DNA of 64,000 bases, taken from assembly GCF_032884065.1 (NCBI RefSeq), contig NC_088873.1, positions 8,505,702-8,569,701 of the forward strand, in the 5' to 3' direction. The notes beneath the pieces are model-generated. The model made no database searches, was not told the DNA's origin, and saw nothing but the letters and a program-made list of their open reading frames with translations. This document shows, piece after piece, positions 1 through 12,113 of this stretch. A program made the translations under genes and the position numbers. This DNA comes from Artemia franciscana. Lineage: Eukaryota > Arthropoda > Branchiopoda > Anostraca > Artemiidae. Each line of letters starts with the position of its first letter. Positions within the stretch are counted from its first letter, which is position 1.

Positions 1-314
1 GACCACACCAAAGAGGCGAAGTAGATTAATCCTAATGAAATTTACCAAAATACGATGAAAATATGATGCTTAAGTAACAAAATTATGGAAACTACAACAG
101 AGAATTGGAAAGCAGGCCGCCCAGAACGCATTATAGTAAATACATAACCTAACCAGCTCTACACATTAAATATTTAATTAAAATAAATCTGCATAGTGTT
201 CTATTTCGCTCAGCCTAAGCTGATTATCTCCGGGTGGACACAGAAAACTGGTTTCATTACAGATCAAGAACAAAGTGTGGTCGCTATAACACGTAAGTAC
301 TTTATTCTTAATAG

Positions 315-608
315 CAGTGGCGTAATTTCATCACAATCCAGGAGGGGGCACAGTTGGAGCCAGTTTTCCCAAATAAAGTGAAAGTGATAGTGAAATCAGA
401 AAAATGAGTCATATATTACCATAAAGGCAAAGATATACTAAAGAAAATTGACCTGTTTCTCTGGATACTTGAATTATGCAGGCTTATCTTAATTTTGACA
501 AGTTTTTTTGCAGAAACTAAATTTCATCTGGGGAATAAACTGAGGTCTAGTGGCAAACTTAGGTCTGAAGGAGCAGTTGCCCCTTGCCCCATAGCAAATT
601 ACGCCCCG
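315..608. mobile_element. hAT-like MITE
   Basis: The left end CAGTGGCGTAATTT mirrors the right end AAATTACGCCCCG with one missing base. The 8-bp flanks CTTAATAG (307-314) and CCTAACAG (609-616) match at 6 of 8 positions, as an old 8-bp target duplication would. There is no coding capacity. The interior resembles the MITE copies in both palindrome arms (26702-26979 and 16734-17008). Confidence 0.5.
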
Positions 609-616
609 CCTAACAG

Positions 617-1267
617 CCCTATAGTAATACTGATAGTGGAAGGGAAATCCAATCGCTTGAATTGATTAACTTACACAACCATTTTAAATCTTTAAAAATT
701 AAGAAAAATCGGAAATTTAGTTTTTAATTAAAAAGATCTCCATTTGTAGTTATGCAGTTTTTAGTCATATAAGGCACCAAACGTAAAAAAAAAGAAAGTC
801 GGATGAAAAATCAGCAGGAATAAGCTAAAACATTAAGCTAAAACAATGAAAAATCAGCAGAAATAAGCTAAAACAATAGGCTAAAATAAATAAGCTGGCA
901 CCAAATAGCTTCAGAAAGTATAGCCTTCTTTTGAAGCTGCAGTCGTCAAGTCAAGGAGATTTGCTTCCGTTATTGTGTTCTAAACATAAAATCATTAAAT
1001 AATACACAAATATGTTTTATATAGATATCATTGCTTTAATTCAGTTTATTTATTAGTTTATTTATTATGTCACATACACATACACATATTATTTTATTTA
1101 TTATGTCACATACATATACACATACTTCGGTCAAATAAACATACTGTGTATGTGACCGAAATATACAAAGGTTTTGTCATTGTTTTCACTATCTAATAAG
1201 AGGTTTTATCTCTATTGAACTGTTATTTGTGCATAATGGTTAGGAACTTCAAAACTATGTTCCACGG
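617..1267. other. AT-rich non-coding stretch
   Basis: No convincing frame. Contains short local repeats: AAAATCAGCAG with AAGCTAAAACA near 806-890, and TATTATGTCACATACA at 1062 and 1099. Confidence 0.5.
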
Positions 1268-2215
1268 TAAATTATAATTAAAACAAAATGTTCAACTGAA
1301 AGTGATGAGCAATGTTCAAACTTAAAAGCTAACAGCAATTGTTTCGTAAATGAAGAGCGCTCCCCCTCTTCAATCCCTTGCTCTTCAGGCTTAAACTTTT
1401 TAGCAGTTCAAAAAAGATTCTTTTTCCATTTGAACATCCTTTCTGTTTCTGGAGTCATTATTAAAAAAATTGGAACAAAAAGCCGAAATTTAGCTTGAAG
1501 AGCGAGAGATTGAGTTGAAGAAAACCGCTTTTATCTACGGAATAATTTCTATTTGTTTTAAGTTCTAATATTGCTCCTTACTTTCAGTTGAAAATTTTAT
1601 ATTCGTTTAATTTCCGATCGCTTTTCAAATAGTGACTGGAAATCTACCTCTCCCTCCATGAAGAATTACCCCTTCCCGAATGATTTCTCCAGGAAAAATT
1701 CTCCCCATGTAAGCCCCCCCTCTACAGAAAATACTCGCCGGACAATTCCATCCTTGTTGAAATTTCTCTTCGAAAAAGTCCGTGCGACTAATTCTCTTTA
1801 TTTCATTTGAAAAATAACGTTAATCAAATTACAATCGGTTTTAAATCTTGCTCAAAATCCCCATCTCCGTGGAAAATTGTCCAAGAAATCTTCTTCCCTA
1901 TGAAAAATTTCTCCGGCAAAAATCCCTCCCCCACCCCCAAAAAACAGACACTTCCAATTCAGCCGGAAATTCTCCAAAGACAATTACCGGGAAGATCTAC
2001 ACATAAAATTGAGTTCACAAAGAGAAAACAAGACAAATAAGAAAAAAAAAAGCTTTTTTTCTCATATTCTGAATATAAATCTGGATTCTGGAAATTTCAC
2101 TCGTGTAAAATTTTCACTTGAAAATTTACCTACAGAAGCATCCCTCCTCACGAAAAATTTTCCCCGTAGAAAACCTTCCGAAGAAAATCTCCCTGAAAAA
2201 TGTCTGTAAGCTTTT
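1268..2215 (-). mobile_element. Old degenerate copy of the hairpin-ended repeat family
   Basis: It begins with a decayed version of the family end (TTCAACTGAAAGT) and carries the pyrimidine-rich body full of CCCTCC and GAAAATTT blocks also seen at 53000-53580. The far end with the CAGTTCGT hairpin is absent. The short open frames inside are chance. Confidence 0.4.
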
Positions 2216-2901
2216 CAATAAAAATACTATTTTTAATTAACGTGCTAATTCCATAACTTACAGTTATAACATACCCAGGGGTTATAACATACCCAAAAGC
2301 CATAGTTATTGGAGTTCTCAAGTATAGACAAACACGCATTTAATATTTAAAATCTTTCTCAGACACATGACATTTTGTATTTTCTATCTTAAATGACATT
2401 TATAATTCGCAAAATAATTTCGAACGACAACATAAATAAAATATTACATGAATAAAATCAAATACAACAACAAAAAAATACAACATAAATAAAATCCAAA
2501 ATGAACATACAACATAATAAATTATATCAACAGACAACAAATATACGCAATAAATAAAATTTAACAGGCCTATGTTTGGAATCTAAATTGTGACATAAAT
2601 CTAACCTACATAGCTCACATTTAAGGTCCTGTTGGCTTTTCTTATGCTGTTTTATCACAAACATATTATATGTCCCCTAAACAGCAACAAAATGGCCCAT
2701 AAACTAAATTATATCTTTATATCATCTATGGGTGCTAATTTTCTGTTGAAAGCCGCTTTCCTTTGCGACAGCTTATGACCAAGAATTAAACGGCACTAGA
2801 ACCAGCTTTAACCTTAAATCTAATTGTATTTTGTAAAATATAATGGTTCGAATTTTAACACCAGCTACTTTCTTTTACGACAGCTTCTGGCAAAGAGTAA
2901 T
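2216..2901. other. AT-rich non-coding stretch
   Basis: Contains a short direct repeat GTTATAACATACCCA (2263 and 2280) and A-rich simple sequence at 2400-2560. No gene recognised. Confidence 0.5.
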
Positions 2902-3255
2902 CAAACAGTTGGTGGTAACGAACAGTAGTAAGGAGCGACCCGGCCAAATAGTGACCAAAACTCTAAAAAACGGAATTTTGATACTAACAGTTATATCAAA
3001 AGAATTGCATTTTAATGCTGATTTTAAATATATAAATTTCATCAACTTTAGCCGTACTTATTAAAAGTTAGGAGTCTGAGTTTTTTTTATTGTTTTAAAA
3101 AGTAGAGTTGTGACAAAGAGTCAAACTTCAGCGTAAAGAGCGGGGCGTTGAGGAGGGGACAACGCCTTGCGTATACGCAACAATTTCTGTTCGTTTCAAG
3201 TTTTAATCTCGCTCCTTACTTGCAGTTAAAAAAACTTTTTTTTATCTAGTTTTAT
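2902..3255 (+). mobile_element. Short copy of the hairpin-ended family
   Basis: It starts CAAACAGTTGGTGGTAACG preceded by T, as in the longer copies, runs about 170 bp into the head region and then jumps to the final arm ending CAGTTAAAAAAAC plus a T run. It is an internal-deletion derivative of about 350 bp. The open frame 2843-3064 overlaps its head and is not a gene. Confidence 0.5.
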
Positions 3256-3286
3256 ATCATTAGGATTTGGGTGGTCTTTAAACCAA

Positions 3287-3590
3287 ATTAAATAAAAAAA
3301 ACAAAGTTTTTTAACTGAAAGTAAGGAGTGACATTAAAACTTAAAACGAACAGAAATTACTCCGTATATGAAAGAGGTTGTCCCCTCATCAACACCCCGC
3401 TCTTTACGCTAAAGTTTGACTCTTTGTCACAACTCTGCTTTTTAAAACAATAGAAAAATCCTTACCGTAAAGAGCGGGGTGTTGAGGAGGGGACAATCCC
3501 TTTCATATACAGAGTAATTTCTGTTCGTTTTAAGTTTTAATGTCGCCCCTTACTTTCAGTTAAAAAACTTGTTTTTTCAAAATTAATTTC
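3287..3590. repeat. Foldback module (about 300 bp) of the hairpin-ended family
   Basis: The left arm starts ATTAAATAAAAAAA, AACTGAAAGTAAGGAG, CTTAAAACGAACAGAAATTA and continues to CGCTAAAGTTTGACTC. The right arm is its reverse complement (3463-3590), with a short AT-rich loop. Arms diverge slightly. Confidence 0.85.
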
Positions 3591-4615
3591 TAAACGTTTT
3601 GAATTAATACATGTTTTGATTTTGGCTCTCCGCACACAAACAATTAAAACGAAATTTGCATATTAATTTATTTTTATGGCTAAATGGGTTTCTCATAGTT
3701 TTAATCGGAAGATTTTCAGAAAAAAAAAAAAAAAAAACAGCGGGGGAGGAGGCCTAGTTGCCATCCAATTTTTGATTACTTAAAAGACAACTAGAACTTC
3801 TAATTTTTCACGAACGTTTACATTAGTAAAAAATATACGTAACTTACGAATTGACTTACGTAGCAAACTTCTACATTCGTAAGTTTTTATTAAGTATATG
3901 AGGGGGTTCCGAATAACCATTACTATATGTAAACACTAGTCAAAGTTTGTAACTTGTAGCCCCTCTCACGGGGACTGTGGAAGAGTAAGTCGTCTCCAAA
4001 GACATGGTTATTAAATTTTTCGACTATGATGAATAAAATAGCTATTTCAGAATTTTGATCCGGTGACTTTGGGGAAAAAATGAGCATGGGAGGGGGCCTA
4101 GGTGCCCTCCAGTTTTATTGGTCACTCAAAAAGGGCACTAGAACTTTTAATTCCCGTTAGAATGAGCCCTCTTGCAACATTCTAGGATCACTGGGTCGAC
4201 ACAACCTCCCCTGGGAAAAAGAAAAAAAAAAAAAAAACACGCACCCGTGGTCGGTCTTCTGGCAAAAAATACGATTATCCATATTTTGTAGATAGGAGCT
4301 TGAAGCTTCTACAGTGGGGTTCTCTGACACGCTGAATGCGATGGTGTGATTTTCGATGACGGTGTGATTAACATTCTATGACTTTTATGGGGCGTTTCCC
4401 CCTATTTTCTAAAACAAGGCAAATTTTCTCAGGCTCACAACTTTTAATGGGTAAGGCTAAACTTGATGAAACTTATATATTTAAAATCAGCATTAAAATA
4501 CAATTCTTTTGATATAACTTTGACATAACTATTTTGATACAGTCCATTTTTTAGTGTTTCGTTTACTATTGAGCCGGGTCGCTCCTTGCCTCAGTTCGTT
4601 GCCACGAACTGTTTG
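3287..4615 (-). mobile_element. Hairpin-ended T|T element, full-length copy (1.33 kb)
   Basis: On the - strand it runs from CAAACAGTTCGTGGCAACG to the family end TATTTAAT, both ends bordered by T. The first end has a hairpin (CAGTTCGT/ACGAACTG). Both ends then share AGTAAGGAGCGAC as inverted subterminal repeats. No coding frame. The palindromic 3' module occupies 3287-3590. Confidence 0.7.
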
Positions 4616-4781
4616 ATTCTATATTTTAACATCTAAAGGTTTAATTTATTAAAAGATGCCACTTACTTTTCCGACAGTTTTTGGCTAAGAAACTAAGTGG
4701 CATCGGGAACGGAGTGACTTTTAAATTGAACTATACCTTAATTGGTTTATAATAATATTTTCATTTAGTCTTTCAAGGCTA

Positions 4782-6239
4782 ATTTTGGCTGACTTTTGAA
4801 ATTGCTTCAAGGCTAGCCTCTAAAATTTATTTGCTTGAATTTGAAATTTTTTATGTTCAAATAGGGCTATTTCTTTTCACAATAGTTTTTGGCCGAAAAT
4901 ACTCTAGAGACATGGTACCGTCGTGACCCTTAAATTGAATTAAAATAGAGAGAAAAATTACCAAAAATTTGCTTACATCCACTTGATTGTAACTATGTAG
5001 TTTACTTCGCAAAACTCAACTGAAGTCTAGTAAACAAAAGCTTTAAGACGAAAAAGAAACATTTCCTGTCTTCACGCAAGCCTAAACAAATGATTATGTA
5101 CATTTACTTTCATTGTATCTTCTCGTGACTTCCAGAATTCAATTGTCATTAACAAAATGATTAATTATTTGTCATTATTTTCGTTCCAAGACAATAGATA
5201 GAGCACAGATATTAGTAATTAGCAGTAATATCAATGAATAACGTATATATTTACTCTTTATATGTTTTGTAGGTACTTAAGGGCTAAATTTGTTGCTGTT
5301 TGCAATTCCAGGTTTATGATAATAACAAACATCAAATAATGATCAATATTATATGAGTTCCGGGACATATCCTAGCACCTGATTTTTATAGATAAGAGCT
5401 CCCTGACGCCTTGTTCAATAAAAGATAGTTAAGAAAAAAACATTGTTTTGCAAAACTTGAACAGCTTTGACAACCGAAAATTAAAACTTATTGATCACAT
5501 TTACTTAAGTATTTTGGCTGACTTTTGAAATTGCTTCAAGGCTAGCCTCTAAAATTTATTTGCTTGAATTTGAAATTTTTTATGTTCAAATAGGGCTATT
5601 TCTTTTCACAATAGTTTTTGGCCGAAAATACTCTAGAGACATGGTACCGTCGTGACCCTTAAATTGAATTAAAATAGAGAGAAAAATTACCAAAAATTTG
5701 CTTACATCCACTTGATTGTAACTATGTAGTTTACTTCGCAAAACTCAACTGAAGTCTAGTAAACAAAAGCTTTAAGACGAAAAAGAAACATTTCCTGTCT
5801 TCACGCAAGCCTAAACAAATGATTATGTACATTTACTTTCATTGTATCTTCTCGTGACTTCCAGAATTCAATTGTCATTAACAAAATGATTAATTATTTG
5901 TCATTATTTTCGTTCCAAGACAATAGATAGAGCACAGATATTAGTAATTAGCAGTAATATCAATGAATAACGTATATATTTACTCTTTATATGTTTTGTA
6001 GGTACTTAAGGGCTAAATTTGTTGCTGTTTGCAATTCCAGGTTTATGATAATAACAAACATCAAATAATGATCAATATTATATGAGTTCCGGGACATATC
6101 CTAGCACCTGATTTTTATAGATAAGAGCTCCCTGACGCCTTGTTCAATAAAAGATAGTTAAGAAAAAAACATTGTTTTGCAAAACTTGAACAGCTTTGAC
6201 AACCCAAAATTAAAACTTATTGATCACATTTACTTAAGT
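4782..6239. repeat. 729-bp tandem duplication, near-identical
   Basis: 4782-5510 is repeated head to tail at 5511-6239. By eye the only clear difference is 5475 G against C at 6204. There is no open frame or recognised element. The near identity points to a recent duplication or an assembly duplication. Confidence 0.95.
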
Positions 6240-6400
6240 ATTTTTTTATAATAAATTGTTCTGATGAGACATATTGTTTAGCAGCGAGTCCAAATTTTTT
6301 TAAATTACATTTACCTTTTGAGTAAATATGGACTCGCTGCTAATCAATATGTCTCATAAGAACAATTTATTATAAAAAGATACTAGAGTAAATGTGATCA
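6221..6400. repeat. Inverted repeat with about 71-bp arms
   Basis: Arm 6221-6291 (TGATCACATTTACTT through GCAGCGAGTCC) is mirrored at 6329-6400, with a 37-bp AT-rich loop. The duplication unit upstream also ends with TGATCACATTTACTTAAGTA, so the palindrome grew from the end of that unit or helped cause it. Confidence 0.9.
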
Positions 6401-7386
6401 CATGCTTTCTTATCGTACCTTCCTAAAACAAAATGAGGATTTTATATCATTCCTATTGTCTTGGAGCGTCCACTATTGAGCAATAGCATTGAAAAGGGAA
6501 GCTTTAGTTTTAAGAGGGTTGGCCGAGGGGAGGGCAGCGGGTCTCTTTCATATAGGATACTTTATGTTTGTTTTAGGTTTTATCTCCATTCTCTGTAATC
6601 ATTTGAGAAAACTAGTTATTTTTATTCAGTTTCGATCAGAGCTCTCCTATTTGTCATCGCCTCAATCCCCAACTTTGCATTTTTGTTTAGATTTCATACA
6701 ACAGTGAATCAATAATCAAAGGCTCTTTTAGCCAGAATTACTCCAAAGAATGAAATAATATTGCTTTAAACACTGGAAGGTGAGCAAAACGTCAAATTTT
6801 AGAATAAAGAGTAGTAGGCTACAGAGGGGGAAGCCCCACTCAGATAAAGGATAATTTCTAATCATTTAAAGTCTTAATGTCGCTTTTAATTCCATTTGGG
6901 AATTTTCTTTTTATATTTAATTTAACAGAGTTAGTAGTACTCTCGACGAAAAATGAAGACAATGATTTAATAAAATATGAAATTAACTACAATTTTGTTT
7001 TGTCGCAACACAAAATAGGAAATACATTGAATCCTTGTTTTTTACACTCTAATAACTTCCATTGAGAGAATCCAGGAAACTACTTTGCACGGAACATAAC
7101 ACAGAGAACGATGCATCACCTCCCAGAGACTAGCTAGTGTATGTTGAATTGAAATTTGCCTAGTTTTAATGCTAAACATAAAAGTAAATGAACTTTAATT
7201 TCGAATCAATATCAAATACTTCCGGTTGATCTTCTTTTTTGAACTTCCCTGAAAAACTATTTTTGCTGGTTTTCTAACATGATAAGTTAACCAGAGCAGT
7301 ATTGTACTTGTAAGTTTGGGGCTGCGTATGCATCCTTGACTTCGAACATTTCCTATCTGAGTAGAGTTAACTGTTCTCGGTTTTAT
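6401..7386. other. Non-coding stretch with decayed family copy
   Basis: 6490-6925 resembles the final foldback module of the hairpin-ended family in decayed form, ending TTTTTATATTTAAT. 6926-7386 shows nothing I recognise. Confidence 0.4.
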
Positions 7387-9009
7387 CAAACAGTTCGTGG
7401 TAACGAACTGTAGTAAGGAGCGACCCGGCTCAATACTAACCAAAACTCTAAAAAATGGAATTTTCATACCAATAGCTACATCAAAAGAATCGCATTTTAA
7501 TGCTAATTTTAAATATATAAGTTTCATCAAGTTTAGTCATACCCATCAAAAGTTACGAGCCTGAGACAATTTGCCTTATTTTAGAAAATGTGGGGAAACA
7601 CCCCCTAAAAGTCATAGACTCCTAACAAAAACCACACCGTCAGATTCAGCGTATCAGAGAACCCTATTGTAGAAGTTTCAAAATCCTATCTACAAAAATG
7701 TGGAATTTTGTATTTTTTGCCAGAAGGCAAATCACGGATACGTGTTTACTTGTTTGTTTGTTTTTTTTTCCAGGGCTGATCGTATCGACCAAGTGGTCCT
7801 AGAATGTTGCGAAAGGGCTCATTCTAACGGAAATGAAAAGTTCTAGTGCCCTTTTTAAGTGACCAAAAAAATTGGAGGGCACCTAAGCCCCCTCCTACGC
7901 TAATTATTTTCCCAAAGTCAACGGATCAAAATTCTGAGATAGCCATTTTATTCAGCGTAGTGGAAAAACCTTATAACTATGTCTTTGGAGACGACTTACT
8001 CCCCCACAGTCTCCGTGGGAGGGGCTAAAAGTTATAAACCTTGACCAGTGCTTACATATAGTAATGGTTATTGGGAAGTGTACAGACGTTTTCAGGGAGA
8101 TTTTTGGTTCGCGGAGAGGTTGAGAAGAGGGGTATATGTTGGTAGAACTTTCCATCGAGGAATATGTCATGGGAAAAGAAAATTTCCATGAAGGGAGCGC
8201 AGGATTTTCTAGCATTTAAAAAAAAAAAAAAATGAAAAAATAAATGTGAAAAAGTTTTTTCAATTGGAAGTAAGGAGCAGTATTAAAACTTAAAACGAAC
8301 AGAAATTATTACGCATATGAGGGGTTAACCTCCTAATACCTCGCTCTTTACGCTAAAGTATTTTTAGTAATTTCAACTATTTATTCTACGGCTTTTGTGA
8401 TTCAGGGGTCATTCTTAATGAATTGGGACAAAATTTAAGCTTTAGTGTAAAGAGCGAGGTACTGACGAGGGGTGAACTCCCTCATATATGTAATAAAAAC
8501 ATGAGAATACAAAAGTTCGTTACGTAAGCTAATTTATAAGTTATGTATATCTTTTACTAATAAAAACATTCGTAAAAAATATAAGTTCTAGTTGCCTCTT
8601 TAAGTAACCAAAAAATCGGAGGGCAATTAGGCTTCCTCCCCCGCTCCTTTTTTTCTCAAAATCATTCGATCAAAACTATGAGAAAGCCATTTAGCCAAAA
8701 AAAAATATAAAAAACATAAATAAGTCTTTTTTAACTGAAAGAAAGGAGCGACATTAAAACTTAAAACGAACAGAAATTACTTCGTATATGAAAGGGGGTG
8801 CTTCCTCATCAATGCCCCGCTTTTTACGCTAAAATTTTTTACTGTTTTAAAAAGAAGAGCTGAGAGAAAGAGTCAAACTTTAGCGTAAAGAGCGGGACAT
8901 TGATGAGGAAGCAGCCCCTTTCATATACGAAGTAATTTCTGTTCGTTTTAAGTTTTAATGTCGCTCCTTACTTTCAGTTAAAAAAAACTTGTTTTTTTTT
9001 ATATTTAAT
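7387..9009 (+). mobile_element. Hairpin-ended T|T element, full-length copy (1.62 kb)
   Basis: It starts CAAACAGTTCGTGGTAACG after T and ends TTTTTATATTTAAT. It shares head, middle (GTATCGACCAAGTGGTCC, GGAGGGCACCTA) and foldback 3' end (8724-9009) with the other copies. Its short open frames are shadows of the repeat and are not conserved between copies. Confidence 0.7.
8724..9009. repeat. Foldback module at the 3' end of the 7387-9009 element
   Basis: The arms carry AACTGAAAGAAAGGAGCGAC on the left and its mirror GTCGCTCCTTACTTTCAGTT on the right, continuing inward to matching CGCTAAA/TTTAGCG, around a loop of about 50 bp. Confidence 0.85.
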
Positions 9010-9570
9010 CTGAGTAGCGTTCACTGCTCGCATTTATACAATAGCCTAAAAGATTCCTCACCCACTTTCTTTTGCTCAAGGTTGTTTGTTTTTGCTTTTT
9101 GTTTTCTTCATTTATTTTTGGTAAGACAAAGCAAGATCACCACCTTTATTTGGAATTTGAAAAAAAATTGATGGAACAGAAACCTTAGACTAGTAACTCT
9201 TTTCTGCAGAGAAATTATCGATTGGTAAACCCAGCTGTTGTTACTGAGAAGCGCATTTGTAATTTTTCTAGTGAATACCGGGTATCTTCCCATTGAATAT
9301 CTTCCCGGGTATGTGCCATTGCTATTTGTCCTGTTTTCTTAGATTATGTTTTTCTTTCTGCGCTCTTTTGTTTTTCTTGATTTTTGCTCTGTCTTTTCTG
9401 GGTCCTACCCTTTTTTATTGCGACGAATTAAAACTAAAATATGGTGATGATATTTAACCACTGTAAATTCAGCCCTTAGGAATTTCCAATTCTCTTTGAA
9501 ATAAGTATAAAAGAGTAAAAACTTGAAAATTCCAAAAGAATCTGTTACTTCTTGGATTAAGGTAAATTAA
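9010..9570. other. AT-rich non-coding stretch
   Basis: T-rich sequence with short open frames on both strands and no recognisable protein or repeat family. Confidence 0.5.
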
Positions 9571-11462
9571 CATAATAACATTTTTGAATTAACGTAGGTT
9601 TTGATTTTGGTCACCGTACATGAATAACTAAAATGAAATTCACATTTTTTATTGGGTAAATGGCTTCCTCAAAGTTTTGATCGGACAATTTTGAGGAAAA
9701 ATGGTGAGGGAAGGGGCATAGTTGCCCTCCAATATCTTATTAAAAAGGCCACTAGAACTTTTAATTTTATTTACGAACGTTTTTATTATTAATAAATATA
9801 CGTAACTTACAAATTCACTCACGTAGCGAACTTCTATACTCGTATATTTTCATTACGTATATAAGAGGGTTCGCCCCCTCGTCAATACCACGTTCTTTAC
9901 ACTAACGCTAAAGTTTGACTCTTTTTCGCAACTCTACTTCATAAAACAGTAAATGACTTTAGCGTAAAGAGCGGGGCACTGAGGATGGAGCAGCCACTTT
10001 CATACACGGAGGAATTTCTGTTCGTTTTAAGTTTTAATGTCGCTCCTTACTTTCAGTTAAAAAAAACTTGTTTTTTTATTTAATTTCTGAACGTTTTTGA
10101 ATTAAAGCATGTTTGATTTTGGTTCTCCGCAAATGAACAATTAAAATGAAATTTGCGTATTAATTTTTTTTTGATAAATGACTTTCTCTTAGTTTTGATC
10201 AGACGATTTTGAGAAAAGGATAGGGGAGGAGGCCTAGTTGCCCTCCAATTTCGGTTACTTAAAAAGGCAACTAGAATTTTTAATTTTAACGAATATTTTT
10301 ATTAGTAAAAATTATACATAACTTACAAATTAACTTACGTAACAAACTTCTATATTCGTTTTTTTATGTATAAGAGGGGGTTCCCTTGTTAATACCTCGC
10401 GCTTTACACTAAAGCTTTGATTATGTCTCAGTTCTTTAAGAATGACCCTTGAATCACAAAGGTTGTAGAATAAATATTTGAAATTACTAAAAATACTTTT
10501 GCGTAAAAAGTGAGGTATTTCGGAGGAGATGAGCCCCCCATATGCGTAATAATCTCTGTTCGTTTTAAGTTTTAATGCTGGTTATTACTTTCAGTTGAAA
10601 AAACTTTTTCATATTTATTTTTTCAATATTTTTTTTTTAATAATGCTAGAAAATCCTGCGCCCCCTTCATGGGAATTCTCTTCTCCCATGACAAATTCCT
10701 CCAAGGGAAGATCTTCTCCCGTAGAACCCTCCCCCCAAACAAAAAATCACCCTGAAAAGGTCTATACGCTTCCCAATAACCATTACTGTATGTACTAACT
10801 GATCAAAGTTTGTAACTTGCAGCCCCTCCCCTGGGGACTGTGAGGGAGTAACTCAGCCCCAAAGACACAATTATTATGTTTTTCGACTATGCTGAACAAA
10901 ATGGCTATCGAAAAATTTTGATCCATTGACCTTGGGAAAAAATGAGCGTGGGAGGGGCCTATGTTCCCTCCAATTTTTTGGTCACTTAAAAAGGTCACTA
11001 GAACTTTTGATTTTCGTTAGAATGAGCCTTCTCACGGCATTCTAGTACCACTTGGTCGATACGATCACCCCTGGAAAAAAAAAACTAAAACAAACAAACA
11101 AATAAACACGCACACGTGATCTGTATTCTGAAAAAAAAATACTAAGTTCCACATTTTTGTAAGTGGGAGCTTGAAACTTCTACAGTAGAGTTCTCTGATA
11201 CGCTGAATGCGATGATGTGATTTTCGTTCAGATCTTATGATATTTAGGGGGTGTTTCTCCCCATTTTCCAAAACAAGGCAAATTTTCTCAGGCTCGTAAC
11301 TTTTGATGAGTAAGATCAAATTTGATGAAACTTATATATTTAAAATGAGCATAAAAATCCAATTCCTTTGATGTATCTATCATTATCAACATTCCGTTTA
11401 GAGTTTCATTTACTACTGAACCGGGTCGCTCCTTACTACAAATTGTTACCACGAACTGTTTG
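9571..11462 (-). mobile_element. Hairpin-ended T|T element, end-truncated copy
   Basis: The 5' end (on the - strand) is complete at 11462, CAAACAGTTCGTGGTAACA with T outside. It is followed by the same body as other copies. At the far side the terminal foldback end is missing and similarity fades near 9571. Two internal foldback halves are present, near 9880-10093 and 10380-10620. It abuts RTE sequence at 11463. Confidence 0.55.
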
Positions 11463-12113
11463 ATAAAAGGCTTTAGCAAAGATCTTATCCGTGTATGGTA
11501 TACCAGACAAATACATTAAAGTGATCAATGCTATGTACGAGAATATTACTGCTGCGGCTTATGTAGGAAATGAGGTTAGCAGCTGGTTTTGTATTTAATC
11601 AGGAGTTAAGCAGGGTTGTGTTTTATTCCCCTTTATGAGGATTATTTTAATGGACTTTGTCATAAGGAGCACAGAAAAGGCCATGGTAGACCACAGAATC
11701 AAGTGGGAAGAAAAAACTTTCCTGGACTTTGATTATACTGATGATTTAAGTATCCTAGATGAAAGTGTCAGAAAAATAAATGAACTTTTAGAGGTTTTAT
11801 GAGTTTGGGGTGTTAGAATAGGTTGAAAATTAATGTTAAGAAGACTAAGCTATTACGGCTTGGAATAAGTGAAGATGAAAAATGACGTTGGATAACAAAA
11901 AGATTGATCAGGTAGTCAGCTAAGGCTCAGGGTGTTTTTTTTTTTAAAGTTAAAAGAAGTTTGGACGAATAGGAAGATAAGTCCGAAAACCAAGATTAGA
12001 ATAATGGAAACTATAGTGATGGCAGTGGCTAAATATGTTTCTGATGCATGGGCACTCCGAAAAGCGGATGAAGATTTACTAGATGTTTTCCAGGGAAATT
12101 GCCTACGGATTGT
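11463..12113 (+). pseudogene. RTE-type retrotransposon pol fragment (RT domain and beyond), 5' truncated
   Basis: Translation gives ALAKILSVYGIPDKYIKVI, GVKQGCVL, ILMDFVIRSTEKAM and DYTDDLSIL, matching motif B and the catalytic box of the RTE element at 39693-43459. In-frame stops (FCI-stop-SGVKQG) and frameshifts make it dead. It begins abruptly at the edge of one hairpin-ended element and is split after NCLRIV by another. The rest resumes at 13820. Confidence 0.85.

Noticed and set aside
7952..8215. 87-codon - strand frame
   Set aside because: Lies in a hairpin-ended repeat and is not conserved in the other copies at 10595-10800 and 12700-12900.
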